Shown: positions 1-10,629 of the stretch, piece after piece
How the letters are laid out: each line of letters starts with the position of its first letter
Position numbering within the stretch: the first letter of the stretch is position 1
Assembly: GCA_023101885.1 (NCBI GenBank)
Contig: JALPQD010000116.1
Location: 2,683,501-2,747,500 of the forward strand
Direction of reading: 5' to 3'
Source: Typhlomys cinereus
Lineage: Eukaryota; Chordata; Mammalia; Rodentia; Platacanthomyidae
Length of the DNA: 64,000 nucleotides
Notes under the pieces: generated by a model
The model's database searches: none
The model's input: only the letters and a program-made list of their open reading frames with translations
What the model was told of the DNA's origin: nothing
Program-made: the position numbers and the translations under genes

Positions 1-497
1 TTGGCTTGTCCAATGGTGTGAGTGAGGTATTGAAGTCTCCTACTATCACTGTGTTTGGGTTGACTAGTTGTTTTGCCTCCTGTAGTATTTGTTTGATTAA
101 TTTGGGTGCTCCTGTTTTTGGTGAATGTATGTTTAGTACTGTAAGATCGTCCTGCTGGAATATTCCCTCAACTAGGAGGTAGTATCCATTTCTATCTCTT
201 ATGGTTTACTTTAGTTTGAAGTCTATTTTATCTGATATTAAGATGGCAACCCCTATTTGTTTCCTCTTTCCATTTGCTTGGAGTACATTTGGTCATCCCT
301 TCACCTTGAGAAAGTGTTTATCTTTCATGGTGAGGAGTGTTTCTTGGAGGCAGTGAATTGATGGGTCATGATGTTTGATTTACATTATAAGCCTGTGTCT
401 CTTGATTGGGGGAGTTAATCTCACTGACATTTAAGGTTATTATTGAAAGGTGCTTAATGGTTCCTGAAATTTTTTATGTATTCTTTTTTATTATTTA

Positions 498-552
<55 letters not shown>

Positions 553-2600
553 AGAAGGCACTGTGTGGAGGACCAAGGGTGACTTCAGGAATCATCCTGG
601 AATTCTTCTTCCTCCTTGCTTCGCTCTGTAATTTCCCAGTCTCCGCCAACCAGGACCAGAAAAGTGACCATGCAGACCACCTCAGGTTCCACCTGGTACT
701 TTTTATGTGGGACCTGGGATAAGTGTTAATCCCTGAGCCAACTCTCTAGCCCTACTGACATTTTTTTTTTGATCTTCTAGTGTTTACACCAGGTGTTTTA
801 GTCCCTCATTCAACTCTTATGCTAGTATTATTTATTTCCTTTAACCTTTTTAATGTGTTTATCCTTCTCTTCCATCTTGCACATTCCTTCCAGTATTTTC
901 TATAGCCCTGGCTTAGTGATCATACAGTCTTTTAGCCTGTTCTGTCACGGAATATTTTTCTTCCACCTTCTATTATGACCAGTAGTTTTGCTGGATATAA
1001 TAATCTGGGCTGGCATTCGTTTCATTCATAACTTATATTATGTCTCTTCAAGTCCTTCTTGTTTTTACCATTTGTATTGAAAAGTCAGTTGTTATTTGGT
1101 GGGTTTGCCTCTGTATGTGACTTGTTCCTTCTGTCTTACAGGTCTTAAGATCTTGTCTTTAATGTGCACATTTGGTATGTGGCCTTTTACATGCCTTGGG
1201 ATATTTCTTTTCTTGTTCTGGTTATTTGGTGTGTTCTGTATGCCTCTTGAATGAGGATTAATATCACTTTTCTTAGATCAGGGAAATTTTCTTCTAATAC
1301 CTTATTAATTGTGCATGATGGATCTTTGTGTGTGTCTGTTCCCAGGATATCCATGATCTATCTGTATGTTGGGCCTTTTGATGGTGCTCCATAGTTCCCG
1401 TGTGTTCCATTCAAGTGTGTTTTTCAGTTTATCATTTTCTCTGATTGACTTATCAATCTCTCCTATCTTGTCTTCCAGTTGTGAGACTGTCTTCTGTATG
1501 GCCAGTTCCATGTTTGAGACTCTATTGTATTTCTTTCTGCACTGTTTAAATTTTTAGTTGCAGTGTTATTTCAGCCTGGACTTTTTTCAGTGTTTCCATG
1601 TTTGTTTGTAGATCGCTTTGGGTTTTCTTCAGTGTTTCCTCCTAGTTCTGTTTTTTTGTTCTGTACTTTCATTCTAATCACATCTTGTTTGTTTGTGTGT
1701 TCTTGGTTTTCTTTCCTAAATTTGTGGTGTTCTTCAAATTTGTTTAGATGTTTATCTTTGTTCTCTTGGAGATGTTTGAACATGCTTATAACTGACCATT
1801 GGAATTTTTTGTCTTGATTATTACTCTTTTGGATACCTCCCAATGGGCCTCTGTAGGAGCTGAGGCCTTAGGATTGGTAATCTTGGGAGGAAACATGTTT
1901 TCTTGGCTTTTTTTTTCTATTTTTCGAGTGCAATGTTGGCATCTGGACTTAGGTTGTTGCTTATTTTCTTTGATTTATATTGTTATTTTGCTTGTATATA
2001 CTGCCTGAGTTAGGATTTCTACTTGTGTATATTGTTTTTAGGATGGGTAGATGTTGAATGAAGTTCTATCTGAAGTCACTAAGTACTAATTCTTTGGTAG
2101 GATGGTTGTCTTCTATCTGGTATGCTGTTTTTGAGCACTTAAATGATGTTCATAGTGTTTATGTTTTGATTGTGTTACTTATCAAATATTTGTTCATTTA
2201 CTTGAGACAAAAGGTAGTGATTCCAGTATTCTCTGTCTATGGAAACATGTTGATGTTTCTCACATGAGTTTTCTGAAGTGACTATTATGCTATCTTCTGG
2301 AGGCCTTTTCTCTCTTTATTCTTGTATTCTTGGATTTTCCATCTGGACTTCTTTCCCCTGTGTGTGTGAGAGTACTAGGAGGAGCAGGAGAAGTTGGTTG
2401 TGGGCATATAGGCAGGGCACAGCAAAGGTAGGCAGAGTTTGAGACCTCACTCGAGACAAGCAGGCTGAGGGCAACTTCACTTGAGCACAGCCTTGTATTT
2501 TCTTACACAAATTTTATGAACTTGCTCTCTCTGCCTCATTATGGCTGTGGCGTCCTGAATTGGCCTCCTGCTTCTGCCCACCATAATGAATTATATCCCT
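1..2600 (-). mobile_element. Old LINE-1, 5' half (runs off window start)
   Basis: This is the 5' part of a decayed rodent L1 whose 3' half lies before base 1. Bases 1-480 read on the minus strand as the ORF2 endonuclease region, where the segment equivalent to the GDFN motif is recognisable. Bases about 780-1860 hold ORF1 remnants: short frames at 1305-1511 and 1571-1843 are rich in Lys, Glu and Asn, like the ORF1 coiled coil and N-terminus. About 1860-2600 would be 5'UTR. A young SINE interrupts it at about 484-753. All frames are broken, so no product is expected. The 5' boundary is uncertain by about 100 bases. Confidence 0.75.
484..753 (-). mobile_element. tRNA-headed CA-tail SINE, diverged copy (a)
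   Basis: This is a minus-strand member of the SINE family that recurs through the window. The head matches the end of the unit, with a degraded version of the 'gagccacctctccagccc' complement at 732-753, and the tail is a long TG run at 499-550. The body is more diverged than in the other copies and has lost most of its CpG sites. It sits inside the old L1. Confidence 0.7.
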
Positions 2601-2604
2601 TGTA

Positions 2605-2925
2605 ATGGTTACTCTTAACTATTGCTGTGAGAGAGCACCCAAAGTCAGATTGCTTAAGGGAGAAAGGGAGATTGATTCAACTTACAGTTCCAGAGGGAGA
2701 ACAAACTTTCACAGGGGTGACATGGCTGGTGGCTGAAGCTGTAGGCAGGCTAAGTCACTGCAGACATCCACATAGCTGGAGTATTCCTGGAGAGTCTCTT
2801 CTGTGGTTCCTTTTAAATGGTCCAAAGTTCCAATGGGTTATAGGGCTGATCTTGCCAGGTGTGGTCTCAGCTGATCTTAGTTAATGCCAGGTGTGTCAAG
2901 TTGACATCCAGGATTAACTATCATG
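2605..2925 (-). mobile_element. Solo LTR-like repeat, MaLR type
   Basis: On the minus strand the unit begins near an ATCCTGGATGTCAACTTGAC-like stretch and ends with 'ttaagcaatctgactttg' followed by 'ctctcacagcaatag'. This is the arrangement of ERVL-MaLR LTR ends as I know them. The family name is not assigned and a different rodent LTR family is possible. No internal region adjoins it. Confidence 0.45.
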
Positions 2926-3780
2926 TCCTTTGAACTATATATATATATGGAACTTCTCCTAAGCTGGTTGCAAAAGTATTGTCTCACAGCAAAGGAAGGC
3001 ATTATATCCTTGATTTCTTTATTTTCTAAATATTCTGGTCTTCAGCTGTAATAACCTGGCAGGAATGTGCATATTTTAAAGAGATACTTATGCCCCTCAT
3101 CTTTAGCTATCAGACTATGGAAACAGTATTCCCCAAGAAAATGGTGTTTTCCCCAGAGATGTCATGCTAGAAAGAAAGGCTGAAGTCTAGTGTCAGTTGC
3201 AGGAGGAACTCATCTCTCAGGAAGAAATTTTTGCAGTGCTGACAGTTTGCCATCTCACCTTACATATAAGTTGAGACTGAAGCACAAGCAATGATGGGTA
3301 GGACACTTCCTTAAGCAGGACTGCTTAGTTATGCACTCCTTCTGCCCCCTAAACTTAAGCCTCATGTCAGAACCCAGTGGGTATTATGGGGGAGGTTACT
3401 GAACTTCCTCCTCCTTTTAATATGACCACACTAAATAAGCCTCATTTTTCTGCTCTTCACTATTACCGTCTGCTTACTTGGTCTATGAAAAGGGTGATGA
3501 ACCTAGCTTAATAAGGTTGTCAGAGACCAAGCTCAGACCCTCAGAATTTAGATCACTTTTTACGAACTATGGAAAGAAGACAAGTTTAGGTGTCAGCCAC
3601 AGTTGGCCACAAATGAGGAACAAACTCTAAAGGGTCCCATTCAGCTGGAAATGCTTTTTACAGGGACTTTTTCTTCCTTGCGGCTGCTGGCACTTATTAA
3701 AATGGAGAAAGAAGTATTTGACTCAATTTTTAACTCTTGAGAAAGTCTGACTCTTGAAGTACCACTTTTAATAAAGAAAG
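2926..3780. other. No gene or repeat recognised
   Basis: AT-rich sequence with a short (TA)n at 2938-2948. No reading frame of credible composition and no repeat that I can name. The frame at 3641-4027 on the minus strand lies mostly across the composite SINE that follows and is not considered coding. Confidence 0.5.
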
Positions 3781-3784
3781 AACC

Positions 3785-4027
3785 TAAGTAGGGGCCAGCA
3801 ATATGAGTCAGCCAGTAAAAACAACCTGACAACCTGAGTTCACCTCCCAGAACCCATGTATTAAAACAAAGCTGGATGTAATGTCTATAATCCCAACACT
3901 CCTGTTCAGATACACAGAGCGGCAACAGAAATGAGAGACCCTGCCACAAAAAAGTGGATGGCAAGAATAAATTCCAGAAAAATTGTCCTCTGACCTCTAC
4001 ATGAATTCCATGCACATATATGCACAC
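3785..4027 (+). mobile_element. Composite SINE: B3-like arms with B1-like core
   Basis: The left arm carries a B2-superfamily head ('gacaacctgagttcac'). The middle resembles B1 ('ataatcccaacactcc', later 'gagaccctgcc'). The right arm returns to the B3 3' part ('attgtcctctgacctcta'). The same three-part architecture recurs on the minus strand at about 4590-4870 and at 30000-32450, so it is probably an old composite family (RSINE/B4-like) rather than three chance insertions. A young SINE has inserted at its 3' end. Confidence 0.5.
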
Positions 4028-4042
4028 AAGCTCCTATATTTA

Positions 4043-4331
4043 AATTTTTTTTAATTATTATTCAACTGTGTGCATATGCGTGTGTATGTGCGCGCACGTG
4101 TGTGTCTGTGTGTGTGTCTGTGTATGTGTAGAACCACGGACGAATTCGCGAACCACCACGGACACCTCCACCTCCTTCTGCCCGGGGATTCACAGGCTCC
4201 GCCCTACCAGGACCAGAAGCGCAGGCCGCCCCCGCTTCCGCCTGGCGTCTATACGTGGGATCTGGGATCCGAACTCAGGAGCTTCCGCCTGCAAGGCGGA
4301 GGCTTAACCCCTGAGCCACCTCTCCAGCCCC
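4043..4331 (-). mobile_element. tRNA-headed CA-tail SINE (b), perfect TSD
   Basis: Young minus-strand copy, short subfamily ('ctccttctgcccgg' junction on the plus strand). It is flanked by a perfect 15-bp TSD, AAGCTCCTATATTTA, at 4028-4042 and 4332-4346. On the sense strand the head holds a Pol III A-box-like TGGCTCAGGGG and a B-box-like GAGTTCGGATC. The body is about 220 bp, followed by a CA-rich stretch and an A/T-rich tail. Confidence 0.9.
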
Positions 4332-4346
4332 AAGCTCCTATATTTA

Positions 4347-4570
4347 GACCATTAATTCACTTAAACCTAATTTTTATCTGATAATTAGGTAAATAGTCAA
4401 GTTTGCTCTTTTGCATGTGACTATCTAGCATTTCTCTCATTGTTTTCCCATTGAATAATCTTGGCACCCTTGACCATATGTGTTTATTTTGGATTCTCTG
4501 TTTTATTGTTCTAAACATCTGTTTGTATGCTTATACCACAGTGTTAGTTATTGTAACATTGTAGTAAGGA
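4347..4570 (-). mobile_element. Ancient L1M ORF2 fragment
   Basis: The stretch 'aatcttggcacccttgacca' and the downstream 'accacagtgttagttattgt' match the general text of mammalian L1M ORF2 in antisense orientation. It is heavily diverged and has no open frame. Confidence 0.5.
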
Positions 4571-4589
4571 TATTTTTTTAACTGTGTGT

Positions 4590-4870
4590 GAAAGAGAGAT
4601 TTGTGTGGGTTCATGAGTGTGGACATATGTGTGCCACATTGTGTCCGTGGAGGTCAGAGGACAACTTCTGATCTTAGTCCTTGCCTTCTGCTTTGTTTGA
4701 GGCAGTGTCTCTTGTTTATTACTGTGTACATCAAGCTAGCTGGCCTTCATTCTTCCAGGAAATCTCCTGTCTCTTGGTAGGAGCATGGTTTTCCAGACAT
4801 GTGCTATAAGATCCAGCTTTGCATATGTTCTGGGGAGCTGAACACAGGTATTCATATTTGCATGACAAGC
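4590..4870 (-). mobile_element. Composite SINE, B3/B1 type, minus strand
   Basis: It contains the 'gaggtcagaggacaactt' B3 segment, a B1-like middle ('gaggcagtgtctcttg', 'ctagctggccttcattctt') and the other B3 arm ending 'catgacaagca'. This is the same architecture as the plus-strand copy at 3785. Confidence 0.45.
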
Positions 4871-4879
4871 AAAAAAAAA

Positions 4880-4992
4880 ATGGGTAGCATAGGTTGATCT
4901 GAAGCTGTAGCCCAAGCTGAATTTGAATGTGCAGCACTTCTGTTCTCAGTCTTCTGAATATTATGATTATAGTCATGAGCCACCATCTCAGT
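4880..4992 (-). mobile_element. B1-like (7SL) SINE remnant
   Basis: It reads 'gtagcccaagctgaatttga' through 'tcatgagccaccatctc', the antisense B1 layout. It is strongly diverged. Confidence 0.5.
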
Positions 4993-5029
4993 GAGTTTTA
5001 AAGATAACAAGTATTATTCTCTTCAAGAT

Positions 5030-6425
5030 TTAAAAAAAATTTAAGGAAGATATAATTGTATATTTGTGGGCTACAATATGATATTTTGATACATGTTCAC
5101 AATATGGAATGATTGAAACAAGACAATTACATCTACCATTTCTTATACTTACCTTTCTAATGATAAAAATACTTAAAATCTTGTAGCAGTTTTGATAATA
5201 CCATGTATTATCATTGTTGTCACCATGTGCTGAACATCACTCCTTCTTATCCTTCTGAAGGTAACTTTGTGCCTTCTGATCAGCATCCCTCACTTTCCCA
5301 TCCGTGCCTATCTCCCAGTCATTGGTAACTATCATGCTCCTTTCTATTTAGCTTTTTGGGTTCCACTCCTGAACAAGGGCTTGCAGTGTTTGTTATTCTG
5401 CGCTTGGCCTGTTTCACATACATGATTTCCTCTTCCTTTAACTATGTTATCTATGACAGGTTTTCCCCCATTTTCTTAGAATGGAGTAGTATTCATTATT
5501 TATGCATATTATATGTTTTATTCATCTGATTGAAAATGCATACGTTGATTTAACATACTAGTTATTACAAATAATGTTGCAAAGAATATTGACAGGTAAA
5601 TACTTTGTTGAGATATTTATTTAATTTCTTTTGCCAAAAGTGAAATGGTCATGGGATAGTTCTATGTTTATGTTTCCAATATTGTTATTTTTTTATTATT
5701 TATTATTTATTCAATTGTGCATGTATGTGTGTGTGCGCATGTGTGTATGTATGTGTGTATATGTAGAACCACGGACAAATTCGGGAACCACTATGGACCG
5801 CCTCCACCTCCTCCTTGTTTACTCTGCCCCAGGATTCACAGGCTCCGCCCTATCAGGACCAGAAACACAGGCCGCCCCGCTTCTGCCCGGCGTCTATACA
5901 TGGGGTCTAAGATCCGAGCTCAGGACCTTCCACCTGCAAGGCAGAGGCTTAACCCCTGAGCCACCTCTCCAGCCCCCCCAATATTGTTATTTTAATTTAC
6001 ATTCCTAACAAAGTGCATGGAGGTTTCATTTTCCTCATACCCTTGCCAGTGCTTATGATCTTTTTCATTTTTATATTAACCATATAATATACACAAGGTG
6101 ATAGCTCATCATTTTTAAAATTTATGTTTCCCATATGATTAATGACGATGGGCATTTTCTCATTTATCTGATGATCATTTGTATGTCTTCCTTTGAAAAG
6201 TGTCAATTTAAATCTCCCTTTATTTTTGATTGAGTTATTTTTCTACTATTGATTTTATATATAATGGTATTAGCCTTTTTTCAGGCGCACGATTTGAAAA
6301 TACTTCCTTTCAATCTATGTATGGGTTGAAATCTCTCTTGTTTTGCTGTAAAGAAGCTTTTTGGTTTGATTCGCTTATTCTTGTGTTCATTTGTTTATCT
6401 GATAAAATAAAGGAAGACTTATTTT
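5030..6425 (-). mobile_element. Ancient L1M, 3'UTR and ORF2 C-terminal end
   Basis: Minus-strand mammalian L1M. The 3'UTR-like text lies at 5060-5470 ('atatgatattttgatacatg'), and the ORF2 end lies at 5480-6300 ('ggagtagtattcattattta', 'tgggcattttctcatttatc'). It is broken by a young SINE at 5693-5977. Similar L1M text reappears at about 6800-7029, 17167-18087 and 20068-20360. These look like one ancient element split by later insertions. Confidence 0.6.
5693..5977 (-). mobile_element. tRNA-headed CA-tail SINE (c)
   Basis: Minus-strand copy of the long subfamily: it has the extra 'ttgtttactctg' segment on the plus strand. The TSD AATATTGTTATTTT lies at 5679-5692 and 5980-5993, with a C-run at the head junction. 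It is inserted in ancient L1M. Confidence 0.88.
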
Positions 6426-6439
6426 AACCTCTGATTTTA

Positions 6440-6790
6440 GAGGGTTCAGTGCATGTTCGGTTGGATCCATTGCTGTGTGTCCAAGTTCATGTGGAAGCAC
6501 CGTGGCAGCAGGAACATGTTCCAAGACCATTCACTTCACAAAGGGCAGAAAGCAAGAGAGGAAAAGCTGGGGGTATAGTACATGTTTCCAGAACATGCCC
6601 TAGAAGTATAGTTCCTTTAACAAGGACACATTTCCTTACTTTACACTGTTTCCCAGTAATGCTATTATAAATCCACCATTCATTAGGTCAGAGCACTCAA
6701 GTTCCAATCAGTCCCAAAAGCTTATCAGCTGATAACCAACCCCCTATAAGATGAGCCTATGAAGGACATTACATATTTAAACTTTAACCA
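6440..6790. repeat. Old interspersed repeat, class not assigned
   Basis: The start ('agggttcagtgcatgttcgg') and end ('ggtcagagcactcaagttcc', 'gacattacatatttaaact') resemble a common mammalian interspersed repeat that I remember but cannot name with confidence. No coding content. Confidence 0.3.
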
Positions 6791-6799
6791 TTGATCTGT

Positions 6800-7029
6800 G
6801 CTGGGATTGAGTCCAAGAAAAGAAATCTTTGCCCAGACCAGTGTTGAGAAGTATTTCTTCTTATGTTTTTCCTGTACCACTTTTATAGATTAAGGTTTCG
6901 TATTTATAATATTTTAATATAGGACTGGGTTGAGGCTCAGTGGTAAAGTGCTTGCCTAGTAGGCACATGGCTTTGTGTTTTATCCCTAGCATCACAAAGA
7001 AAATGAAGTTTAAATAAACTAGACCACTT
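6800..7029 (-). mobile_element. L1M ORF2 remnant (before L1-B)
   Basis: 'gaaatctttgcccagaccag' is antisense L1M ORF2 text. It ends at the TSD of L1-B, and the same ancient element seems to resume at 17167 beyond the inserted L1-B and SINE. It contains an ID SINE. Confidence 0.5.
6925..7010 (+). mobile_element. ID (BC1-like) SINE
   Basis: It reads 'gaggctcagtggtaaagtgc' then 'ttgcctagtaggcaca', the tRNA-Ala-derived ID head with its A box, followed by a short A-rich tail. It is moderately diverged. Confidence 0.7.
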
Positions 7030-7044
7030 TGAATAGATTTCTTT

Positions 7045-8038
7045 TTTTTATATAATACATTTTTATTATTATTTCAGTTCATACAAACTTAATAGGTACA
7101 CCAGTTCCCTCCCTCCCTCCTCCTCCCCCCTGAACCCCCTACTTTCCCTCCCCTCACCCCTCCCGCCCCATCCCCCCGTGCCTCCCGCCCCGATTCCCAG
7201 AGTCCTTTCTTGTGTATGCCTGACTCTCCTCTGGGCCCTCCTCTCTGATAATGTACAAGGACCCAGTGGCATTTCCCTGAACCACTTCCTGTGTTCCCCT
7301 TAAGCATAGGAACACTACTGTGGCTGTCAATCCCTTGCCTCCAAGGATCTTGGTGCCTTTCTTCGGCCCTAACTTGTGTGGAGTATCTTGCAAATCATTG
7401 CTCCTCCCATCCTTTTGCTCTTACACTCTTACTGCCCCCTCTTCCGCAAATGTCCCTGAGCTTCAGGATGGGGAGAGATTAGTCTGGCCTAGTTCTAGGT
7501 GGGTGATATAGAGTCTCTGAAGTTCTGGATTGTGGATTCGTTGATTTTCTTTTGCAGTTTTGTTGCTCCTGTAATGTCCTTCACTCCATCGTGATAGGCA
7601 CTGTATGTCACCCCCTGGCCAGAGACAGAAAGCTGTTAAACTGGAGTCTTATTATAAGAGCACATTCAAGGGTAGATGTAATATTTATACCCAAAATTGG
7701 AATCACAGGATCATATGGACTTAGGCAATGGGAGGGGTCAATCACCCATTTGCAAAATAGTTACCTTTTAATCTGCCGGACTGTATGCCCTCCCCTTCTG
7801 ATGAGTTCATACCCTCTTAATTGTAAATGATCAGGAAAGAATTGTGAACTTAAATAGGTGTCATATTACTTTCTTGCAGTCCTTGATGGAGGCCTATTTT
7901 CTCTACTGTAACATGGTCACTTCTCTCCTTGTTTCTGGTGTGGCCCTCCAACCTCATCCCTTCTGTTCATAATCCTTGCTGTAGGTAATACATAGATTTA
8001 CCTATGAGTGTCTCAAGATGGGCTGGGTGGGTTTGGTA
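7045..8038 (-). other. L1-B 3'UTR with G-rich polypurine tract
   Basis: This is the 3' untranslated region on the sense (minus) strand. The plus strand 7107-7200 is almost pure C/T, so the L1 RNA has a G-rich polypurine tract, a conserved 3'UTR feature of mammalian L1s and a likely G-quadruplex. The 3' terminus is A/T-rich (7045-7075) and differs in type from that of L1-C and L1-D. Very similar 3'UTRs occur at 18105, 30228 and 51791. Confidence 0.85.
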
Positions 8039-10271
8039 TTAGGAGCCACCTATTAGGGAGTACATACAGCGCTTAATTTTCTGGGTCTAGGATACTTCAC
8101 TTAATATAATTGTTTCTAATGACATCCATTTCCCGGCAAATTCCAGTAATTCATCATTTTTGATGGCTGAATAATACTCCATTGTATAGATGTACCAAAG
8201 TTTCCTTATCCACTCGTCAACTGTTGGACATTTGGGTTGATTCCATGACTTTGCTATTGTAAACAGTGCTGCTATGAACATGGTCGTGCTTGTGCTATTG
8301 AGGTGAACCTCTGCTGTATGGGGGGTTATACCCAAAAGTGGAATCGCAGGGTCATATGGCATTTCAATCTTTAATTTCTTTAAGAATCTCCAGATGGCGA
8401 ACCAGAATGGCTGTATGAGCCTGCATTCCCACCAGCAATGTAGGAGAGTTCCCCTCTCTCCACATCCTCTCCAGCATTTGTTGTTGTTTGTGTTGTGGAT
8501 TTTTGCCATCCTGACCAGGGTGAGATGATATCTCAGGGAAGTTTTGATTTGCATTTCCCTGATGGCTAAGGAAGTGAAGCATTTTTTAAGATATTTGTTA
8601 GACATTTTAATTTCTTCCCTAGTAAAGTTTCTTTTAAATTCCAGGGCCCATTTTTTAATTGGGCCATTAGTTTCCTTGATGTTTAGTTTTCTAAGTTCTT
8701 TGTGCACTCTGGACAGTAGAGCTCTATCAGATATGTGGTTAGTGAAGATTTTCTCCCATTCTGTGGGTTGCCTTTGAGCTCCTGTTACAATCTCTTTATC
8801 TGAACAAAAGCTCTTTAATTTCACAAGATCCCAACTGTTGAGAGTTGGTAGCAGTGATTGTGCCATTGGATGTTTGTTTAGGAAATGTTGGCCTAGCCCA
8901 ATCAGCTCAAGGGAGTTCCCTATCCTTTCAACTATGGTTTTTATAGTCTCTGGCTTTATATCAAGGTCCTTGATCCATTTGGAATTAAGTCTTGTACATG
9001 GTGACAAGTACGGGTCCAACTTTAATCTTCTGCATGTGGAGATCCAGTTTTGCCAGCACCATTTGTTGAAGATGCTATTCTTTTTCCATTGGATTCTTTG
9101 GGCCCCTTTGTCAAAGACGAAATGGCTGTAATTTTGTGGGCTTATATCTGGGTCGTCAATCCTTATCCATTGATCTGTGTGTCTATTTTGGAGCCAGTAC
9201 CATGCTGTTTTTATAACTTTGGATTTGTAATATAGACTAATGTTCAGTATGGTAATACCTCCAGCAGTGTTTTTGTTACTCAGGATTGTCTTTGCTATCC
9301 TAGGTCTTTTGTGCCTCCATATGAATTTTGAGATTAATTGGTCAATTTCGCTAAAGAATAGCTTTGGGATTTTAATTGGTATAGCATTGAATTTGTATAT
9401 TGCCTTTGGTAGGATGGTCATTTTTACGATGTTGATTCTGCCAATCCAGGAACAAGGGAGGTCTTTCCACCTTCTGGTGTCTTCTGCAATTTTTTTCTTT
9501 AGGGTTTTAAAGTTTTCATTGTAAAGGTCTTTTACCTCCTTGATTAGGTTTATACCAAGGTATTTCATTTTTTTAGGGGCTATAGTGAATGGGATTGTTT
9601 CTCTCAAGGCTTTTTCACATCTTTCATTCTGGGCATATAGGAAGCCCTCTGATTTTTGCACATTTATTTTGTATCCTGCCACCCTGCTGAACTTCTCAAT
9701 TAGTTCCAGGAGCTTCCTGGTGGAGTTTTTGGGATCACTCAGGTATAAGATCATGTCATCTGCAAATAGGGATAGTTTGACTTCTTCCTTCCCGATTTGA
9801 ATCCCTCTTATGTCCCATTCTTGTCTTATGTCTTCAGCTAAGACTTCAAGTACAATATTGAATAGAAGTGGTGAGCGTGGACAGCCTTGTCTAGTTCCTG
9901 ATCGAAGTGGGAATGCTTCCAATTGTTCCCCACTGAGCATAATCCTTGCTGTGGGCTTGTTGTATACAGCTTTTATTATATTGATAAAGGTTCCTTCCGT
10001 TCCCACTGTCTCTAGCGTTTTGATCATAAAAGGCTGTTTGATCTTGTCAAAAGCTTTTTCTGCATCTATTGAGCGTATCATGTGATCTTGGACTTTGGAC
10101 TGGTTTACATGATGAATTACATTTATTGATTTGCGTATGTTGTACCAACCTTGTGTGCCGGGGATGAAGCCTACTTGGTCCCCGTGAATAATCTTTTTAA
10201 TATGTTTTTGAATCCGATTTGCTAAAACTTTGTTGAGAATCTTTGCGTCTGTGTTCATCAGAGAGATCGGC
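8039..10271 (-). pseudogene. L1-B ORF2, reverse transcriptase and C-terminal part
   Basis: An open frame of 723 codons (10258 to 8087) encodes the 3' two thirds of L1 ORF2p. The reverse transcriptase contains the SGTRQGCP block (residues about 120-127) and the catalytic FADD motif (about 165-168). The C-terminal domain has the zinc-knuckle-like [17 protein letters not shown] stretch. The frame ends 16 codons early: CAG is replaced by TAG near 8087, whereas sister copies run on to GGS and stop near 8039. It joins L1 5' sequence only across the SINE at 10289. ORF2p nicks DNA and reverse-transcribes L1 and SINE RNA. This copy lacks a continuous endonuclease domain and is not expected to be functional. 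Confidence 0.85.
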
Positions 10272-10279
10272 CTATAGTT

Positions 10280-10288
<9 letters not shown>

Positions 10289-10313
<25 letters not shown>

Positions 10314-10612
10314 GGTGGACAGATTTTTCTATTTCTTTTTTTTTATTATTTATTCAACTGTGTACATGTGTGTGCTCGCTCGCGCGTGTGTGTATGTGTA
10401 TGTCTGTGTATGTAGAACCACGGACGAATCGGGAAACACCATGGACGCCTCCACCTCCTTCTGCCCCGGGATTCACAGGCTCCGCCCTACCAGGACCAGA
10501 AGCGCAGGCCACCCCCGCTTCCGCCTGGCGTCTATACGTGGGATCTGGGATCCGAACTCGGGACCTTCCGCCTGCAAGGCGGAGGCTTAACCCCTGAGCC
10601 ACCTCTCCAGCC
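10289..10612 (-). mobile_element. tRNA-headed CA-tail SINE (d) with extra 3' sequence
   Basis: Young minus-strand copy, short subfamily. The TSD CTATAGTTTTCTTTTTT lies at 10272-10288 and 10613-10629. Unlike the other copies, its usual tail (AATAAATAAT...) is followed by about 26 non-family bases (10310-10335) and then a separate pure run of A (27 T on the plus strand, 10283-10309). This looks like Pol III read-through into downstream flank of a source locus, then insertion. It interrupts L1 ORF2. Confidence 0.88.
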
Positions 10613-10629
10613 CTATAGTTTTCTTTTTT

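Noticed and set aside
4068..4381. Frames starting with alternating Cys-Val runs (also at 498, 5631, 10312, 16680, 19712, 23105, 27409, 42548, 45142 and 49285)
   Set aside because: They are read through SINE TG/CA tails and bodies. The shared 'PGIHRLRP' text is SINE sequence, not a protein family.
8544..10085. Plus-strand frames opposite L1 ORF2 (and equivalents at 31458-32390, 53029-54767 and 55306-56089)
   Set aside because: These antisense shadows recur at the same place in every L1 copy because the ORF2 codons lack antisense stops. There is no independent coding evidence.
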